A stretch of 64,000 bases of DNA from Oryzias latipes (Eukaryota; Chordata; Actinopteri; Beloniformes; Adrianichthyidae): contig NC_019859.2 of assembly GCF_002234675.1 (NCBI RefSeq), forward strand, positions 29,210,434-29,274,433, read 5' to 3'. Of this stretch, positions 58,330 to 64,000 are shown piece by piece (position 1 is the stretch's first letter; the number at the start of each line of letters is the position of its first letter). The notes under the pieces are model-generated. The model saw nothing but the letters and a program-made list of their open reading frames with translations, had not been told where the DNA came from and made no database searches. A program made the position numbers and the translations under genes.

Positions 58330-60450
58330 GGACAAAAAACAATGCCGCCCTTTCACACCTTAAATCATCCATTTGATGTGACGTTCCTCAGGTGATTATG
58401 TCCTTAAATAGACTCTGAATTTAAACAGAGCACTTTGATTTGAAGTTCAGTCACCTCATAACATCATCTGGATGAATGGGCATCTTGACTGACAACAGAG
58501 CACCTGGAGGCAGAGTGTCGCAAGGACAGGCCGACGGCTTGTTCCAAATGATATTATATTATGATAATAACTTTTTTATTAGTTCAATTGAAGATTTAAC
58601 ACGGCAACTAAAATGTTCAGATTAAAGTCCACAAAGCTAAATCGGGGTCAGGCAGGCAGGGGTCGATAACGAGCATAGGAGCATCAGAGCGCAAACTGGA
58701 GTAATCAGGATCCAGGCGAGATTTGGGGCAGGCGGCAGGCAAACAGAGACTAAACAGGGTCGGGATATCAGGCTTAGCTATAACGCTCGGTAATGCAGGC
58801 AGAGTGGCACAAACAATACTTCACACTGAGTGAAGCTCAGCGCAGTGCTTAACTGTACTGTGAGTGACTGCAAATGAGAGTCAGGTGTGTGGCATCCACA
58901 AACTGTGCACTGGGGTTGCTGGGAGATGAAGTACATCCAGAAGTCTGGAGACGGTCCCCGCCGGTGACCAGAGGGAGAGACAGAGCTTTAACTTCTGACA
59001 CTGAGCTACAGTGACTCAACAGAAGCTTCAAGAACGCGCCCTCATCCAGGTTTTCCAGGAACCTGTCTCCTTCCTGAAGGCCCAGGTGCATGTGTGCTCC
59101 ACCTTTGACTCCAAAGGAAAGAACACAGCAAGTGGTGAAAGAAAACAGGAAAAAAAAACATTAAGTGTTGTGATGTCAAATAAAAAACAGCCATAAAGGA
59201 AAAATGTCAAACTGAAAATTGTAGTAAAGAACCAAAAAACAATATGAAACTCTGATCGTCCTGTTCTCTTCAGGACTTCTCTGTGTTCCTCCCTGAAGAC
59301 AGGATGAGCTATGAAGCAGTTCTGGCCTGGCGTGGCCTTTAAAAACCAAACAAAAAAGAGTTTAGAAGAGTATCGCCATCAAATAATAAAGATGTCAACA
59401 AAAGAATCCCATTTGAGCATTATTAATGTGTTCTCAGTCCAAATTAAAGTCTGGTTTGTTCATGTAAATGACTGACAGAGTCTGTGCTCCAATCATCAAG
59501 CAGCACAGAACACATTTCCATCATCCTGCTGATAATACTCAGATGTCCGTCAAAAGCAGCAGATGTCCCTGGTTTACTGGACTTCCATCAGATATACAGA
59601 CCAGGATGGTTGTTGATCTTCTTTTCCTAAAGTCAGATTAAACAGAGCTGGTTGTTCAGCATAACAAGAGAATCTTACTGGAGGACATTTGCTTAGGGTC
59701 TAGTCCTGCTGGGAGAATCTTGCTGTGATTCATACATTAAGTGTCCAAAAGCTCATCGTTTTCATCCTGTCCAGCAGCTGAGCAAACAGAAGTTTAGAGC
59801 CTCTCGATTTGGAAAGATTTTATTTTTACAACTGGGGTTACTTTCAATTCCCCTTTGGTAAATTTGAATAATCCCCTTTTGTATTTGAAACTAAACTTTC
59901 TTTTTATGAATTCTTTTTATTTTAATTTTTTAAGCTCTACATGAAAAAAAGAGATTACAGAGATTGAAGAGAAAAAAGAGGGTAAAGAGTTGACAAAGAG
60001 AGAAAAAAGTTCAACACAAACAGTAAATGTTTTTTGAGGCTTAACAGTATCAATGTGAGTAGTTGCTGTTTACACAAATACTGCCTTTTTGTGCACAACC
60101 AAACACACCTACAGACTCAAACGCACACAATGGTGCAACCACTATCTGCAAAACCAAACAAAACACACACACACACACACACTTCATTCATCTGGAATGC
60201 CTGACGCACCCAAATGCCTGTGTGTCACCAAACAGGTGGAAGAAGCTGCAGAAACGATGAGGCCAGAGCAGCTCGATGGAAAGTTTGCATTTCCTAGATG
60301 AACATACTACTACTACTTCCAGTCTACTGTCTCAGGTTGTGAGAGTTTCACGTCTTTCATGAGCTACAGTTACTGCATTTCATATTGTTTACCTGTTAAC
60401 TTTGTATGAAAATGAGTACAGTTGTTTACAAAATCATCTGGCGGAGATTG
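58330..60450. other. Gene-free stretch downstream of keratin 2
   Basis: Short open frames only, with a (CA)n run near 60165-60180. No further keratin exon, helix termination motif or other family was seen. Confidence 0.5.
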
Positions 60451-60451
60451 C

Positions 60452-60732
60452 ACACTGCAAAAACAGATACTTAGGAAGGTAAAAAGACTTGTTTTAAGAG
60501 AATGTCTTTTTTTCTGCATTGCAAGAAAAAATGTTCTATCAGGAAATGTTCATAACACCAAAATAATCGTAATGTATTATGTTTTAGTGACTAGATTTTT
60601 TTCTTAAAATAATATTCTTTTGCAAGACCATTTTTCCTCCCTCATTTGCAAAAAATTTCTGCTTATTTAAAGAAAATATTTAAAATTTCAGGAATTTTTG
60701 ACTCATTTCTGGTATGGCTGTTTTTACAGTGT
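60452..60732. mobile_element. CACTGCAAAAA-type MITE (281 bp)
   Basis: Terminal inverted repeats ACACTGCAAAAACAG and CTGTTTTTACAGTGT, identical at 14 of 15 positions; A/T-rich interior without coding. The target-site duplication is not clear. Confidence 0.7.
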
Positions 60733-60929
60733 AAATTTGAATGTATTTAACTTGGACTCTAAAGTTAAACACAAGCAGTTTATGTTATTACAATGTATAC
60801 TTTTGGTGTGAACAAAATACGGTTTCTCACCAACATGAGTTTTTTGTATGTGTTTATTAAACACAGCATGTCAAACGTCTTAGTGCAGGTGGAAACACTA
60901 AATGAACCCTTAACCTAATAAATAGTTGA

Positions 60930-61210
60930 TCCTTCTTTGGCTGCAGTAACCAAACGCTCCCTGTAGTTACAAATATGCACTGCAGTCAGGAGGATTTTTG
61001 GACCATTCCTCTTTCCAAACCTCTCCTAGTTCCAGAACAATCTGGAACTAGGAGAGGTTTGGTGTGAATCCCTCTCCTGAGGTCAAACCACAGCAGTAAG
61101 GACACAGAGGTATTGGGAGTGTTTACTTCTGCTGAAGCTGGTCTTCTACCGCCCCCTGGTGGTGATTCACAAGATCTTCCCACTGTGGATGTTTGAATAT
61201 CCTGATTGGA
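60930..61210. mobile_element. DNA-transposon-derived repeat with perfect hairpin
   Basis: Contains TTTGGCTGCAGTAACCAAAC, GCTCCCTGTAGTTAC and GGATTTTTGGACCATTCCTC, words of a repeat common in fish. A perfect 22-bp inverted repeat with a 4-base loop (61015-61062) interrupts the expected sequence. Confidence 0.5.
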
Positions 61211-61250
61211 GAGACCACCAGATAATACACTTTAATACACTTTAAGCTTT

Positions 61251-62080
61251 GGCTGGGCAATATTGAATTTTTTAGATCACGATAGTTTTTTCAAATCAGA
61301 CGATAACAATATATATCACGATATAATTACTGTATTTGTTGAATTTGAACACTCTGCTCATAAGAGATATGTGTAATCATCAGCAGGATGTTAAGATTTA
61401 AATATTTATTTCCTATCATACTTTAAACAAAACAGATGCACTGAAGGAACACGATTGAAGCAAAAGCTTTCAAGTTTAAAAAGAGAACATAAATAAAACA
61501 GAACACTAAACTGTTTGGTCAGTTCCATTTAAAACCAAAACATTAATTCTACAAATAAATTCTAAAGTCTTCAAGTTGTACAGGACAAACCCAAAATTGA
61601 CAAACATTTTTGGCAACTTCCAGGAAATAATCTAGGAACTAAAAGCTAATTCTTAGAATTTCTTCTGGTAGTTCAGAGTGTTGCTGCTGTGCAGGTCTCA
61701 CCATCAGTGTTCATTTCCGTCTGAGATTAAACATGCTGGTAGTTCTGCCTCCTGTGATAAAAAAAGGTTGATGGTGTTTCCTGTTTTAGAAGGAATTTGC
61801 CTTCTGCACAGTTCACAGTGTTCTTTACTCTGTTTTTTGTCAGATTTTAAATAACTCTAAAATCGAAATTTAATGAAGTCGGCTGGTTGATAATAAAAAA
61901 TCTACAAGCCAAACATATTTTTACCGGTCAAAGTATAAAATGATTTCACAAAGAAATACCTTCAGCCTTATGAATTTTTTTTAATAAATGAAGGAATAGA
62001 GGTTTGCACAAACTTCCATTTTTCTAACAAGAAAAAGTTATATCGCAGCATATTTAATTATCTATTGTCCCCCAGCCATG
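61251..62080. mobile_element. DNA-element with GGCTGGGCAATAT-type ends
   Basis: The left end GGCTGGGCAATATTGAATTT is followed by AACAATATATATCACGATAT. The right end near 62041-62078, read in reverse, gives GGCTGGGGGACAATAG. A/T-rich interior without a reading frame. The ends are diverged, so the extent is approximate. Confidence 0.4.
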
Positions 62081-62390
62081 CATTAAGCAATATTTACTTA
62101 ATAGGGTCTCTGTCCTTACGGGTAACCACAAATTTGATGATACCACTGAATTGGCACTGTTCTTTATTGTGTTTTTTTGTTTGTTTTTTTACAAAATACA
62201 ATTTAGATTACGATGATGTGGCATTAAACTTTACAATTCTACAATTCTTCCACAGATCAATCCAACTTTCCCAAATTTTTAACACTGGTTCCTATTGAGG
62301 TGATAAATGGGTTTGACAAACTGCATCTCTATTGGCCAATAGGAGCCACTGCAACCGGCTTCATGACCTTTTGCTTGGAAGAGCAGGCTT

Positions 62391-62860
62391 TAAAGGCCCA
62401 CTCCAATGAAAATTCAGTTTTTTGGTGTTTTAACTTGTTTATGCAGCATTTTTCTACTTATGGAGGATGTTAGCAAAGTTGTTATTCACGCATTGGTCCT
62501 GGCGTGTGTACCCAGTATCCGACTCAAAAACGGAGGAAAAATAAAAAGACTTCTCCACGTTAGTTGAACTTTTCACACACAACTTTATTTCTCAGCTGCT
62601 TCCTCCTACAGGTCACGTGATCATAACAGAGCCTCTCATTGGCAAACAACGCATTACTCATCACTTATGACTGATTATTACAACTAAGAGCAAAACAATA
62701 TGAATATGTCAACAGAGGAACCATGATAAGACAATTGAGCATAAAATTAATAGCATTTCTGATCATTTCTTTATTGAAATCCTTGTGAAGCAGGAGCAGA
62801 TGAAAAAATATAGTCAGAAAAAGCTTGTAGCAGTGACGTAGGTGCTGCAACCGCCAGGCC
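62391..62860. mobile_element. MITE family B, copy 3 (partial)
   Basis: Starts TTTAAAGGCCCACTCCAATG, matching the start of 43546. Further homology (CAGGAGCAGATGAAAAAA) lies at about 62790, after unrelated sequence. Confidence 0.45.
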
Positions 62861-63065
62861 ACACACTCACCTGTTCTTCTTTCAGCACAAACAATCCAAA
62901 TAGAGTAAGTGAATCCTGACAATCACAAGCGTTCTCGGTGTTTTTCCTCATGTGTTTGTCTAAATCTTCTCTCTCCAGATTTTAACTGTTCATAGCAGTT
63001 TATATTCATGCCAGGCCTGGAGGACCAGATATCCTCCATGATCTGAGGTCCAAACCTTCCATTTA

Positions 63066-63066
63066 C

Positions 63067-63101
<35 letters not shown>

Positions 63102-63148
63102 TATAGAATAGAATAGAATAGAATAGAATAGAATAGAATAGAATAGAA
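63066..63148. repeat. (TA)n and (ATAGA)n microsatellites
   Basis: About 15 TA units followed by about eight AGAAT/ATAGA units, adjoining a LINE tail; the second is probably the variable tail of that element. Confidence 0.9.
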
Positions 63149-63660
63149 GCTTTATTAAATCCCGGAGGAAATTAAGAAGTGGCCAGCTGCTTGCATTCAC
63201 CACACACAATAAAATAAACAATAAAAAGAAAAAAGCCATCAAAACAATCAATGTTAAAATCTATTTGTTAAAAATAGTAAAAATACTCATAAAAAGATAT
63301 AATAACTCATTATTCATAATTCAGAAATTAAAATCTAGTACAATAAAACCATAAAAAAATGTATTGCTCAGTCAAGGAATTGTTCTGTCTTATGGCACCA
63401 GGGACAAGAGACATCCTCAGTCTGTCTGTGGAGCAGCGTCGGGGCAGTAGTCTGCTGCCGAACAGGCTCCTCCCCCTGGTGAAGGCCAGGTGCAGGGGGT
63501 GAGAGGCACGGTCACAATGCACGGTCACAATGGACCGTAACTGGAACAAAGTCCTCTGCTCCGCTACGTCCTCCACTTGGGTCAGTTTCAGTCCAACAAG
63601 ACAGTTGGATTTGGGAAACACAAATCCAAGAGAACAGCTTAGTGGCACAAACTTTGTTTA
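63149..63660 (-). pseudogene. 3' part of a non-LTR retrotransposon
   Basis: On the - strand a frame reads LFQLRSIVTVHCDRASHPLHLAFTR... then SRLLPRRCSTDRLRMSLVPGAI, the C-terminal block of a group of fish LINEs, followed by an AAGCTTCTATT-type tail. Truncated, no catalytic domain. Confidence 0.5.
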
Positions 63661-64000
63661 TATAATAAGCTTAAAGTTAGTCACCTGAGGTGTTTGGATG
63701 TTTTTCTAAACATTTTTGACCTCCTGCAGGGCCAAATGAAGATGTCAATCATTTGTTATCAAGCCTCTCCCCTTTGTGACTGATGGCTGCTTTGCCATTC
63801 CACCACCTCCACAGGCCTGAGACTGCTGCTCAGGACAGAGAAAACCACTGATGTTGGGGGCAATCTGTGACAAGGGGGCATTTTAGCGGTCAACACTAGT
63901 CTTCCTCAGCAGTTTGGTCGGTTTCTTTCTCTCATCGGTTGGGACTCTGCATCTCCTTCAGGTCAAAAGGTCATCTATTTGTTAGCTACGGTTCACCACT
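63661..64000. other. Window end
   Basis: No recognisable feature. Confidence 0.4.

Overview
The window looks like ordinary nuclear DNA from a ray-finned (teleost) fish. It has spliced genes with GT-AG introns, AATAAA polyadenylation signals, tRNA-headed SINEs, L2-type LINE tails, hAT, TTAA-type and IS630/Tc1-type DNA transposons, and many microsatellites. Several repeat families resemble those I associate with medaka-like fishes, but the species cannot be fixed from sequence alone.

Layout: 1-14.7 kb is gene-poor and full of decayed mobile elements: an IS630/Tc1-like relic, a 22-bp minisatellite, an L2-type LINE with one nonsense codon, a SINE, and a complete 862-bp hAT-type element. From 14.75 to 29.4 kb on the + strand lies a TRAK/HAP1-family gene, called hap1 because of its neighbours. 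It has two alternative 5' ends and a TRAK-like C-terminus. A coiled-coil reading frame on the opposite strand sits inside one of its introns (24.8-25.95 kb). Gastrin (gast), two coding exons, lies on the - strand at 29.5-30.07 kb, tail to tail with hap1. A type I keratin gene of nine coding exons lies at 37.5-39.9 kb (+), and a second type I keratin of seven coding exons at 56.3-58.3 kb (+). The stretches between and around the keratins are repeat-derived: SINEs, three copies of a TTAA-flanked MITE, fragments of two LINE types, a 2.2-kb IS630-like transposon with a broken transposase, and several other MITEs.

The order hap1 - gast (convergent) - type I keratins matches the tetrapod block HAP1-GAST-EIF1-type I keratins (human 17q21.2). 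No eif1 is visible here. The products do not form one pathway: HAP1/TRAK proteins are adaptors for microtubule motors, gastrin is a secreted peptide hormone, and the keratins build epithelial intermediate filaments.

Exon boundaries were assigned by eye from splice consensus, reading phase and family similarity recalled from memory. For hap1 (short form), gast and both keratins the coding lengths are exact multiples of three with no internal stop. Nothing here looks like a wholly new system. The most unusual observations are the alternative hap1 start exon, the nested antisense coiled-coil frame, the Met-to-Leu change in the gastrin core, and an extra intron in one keratin.
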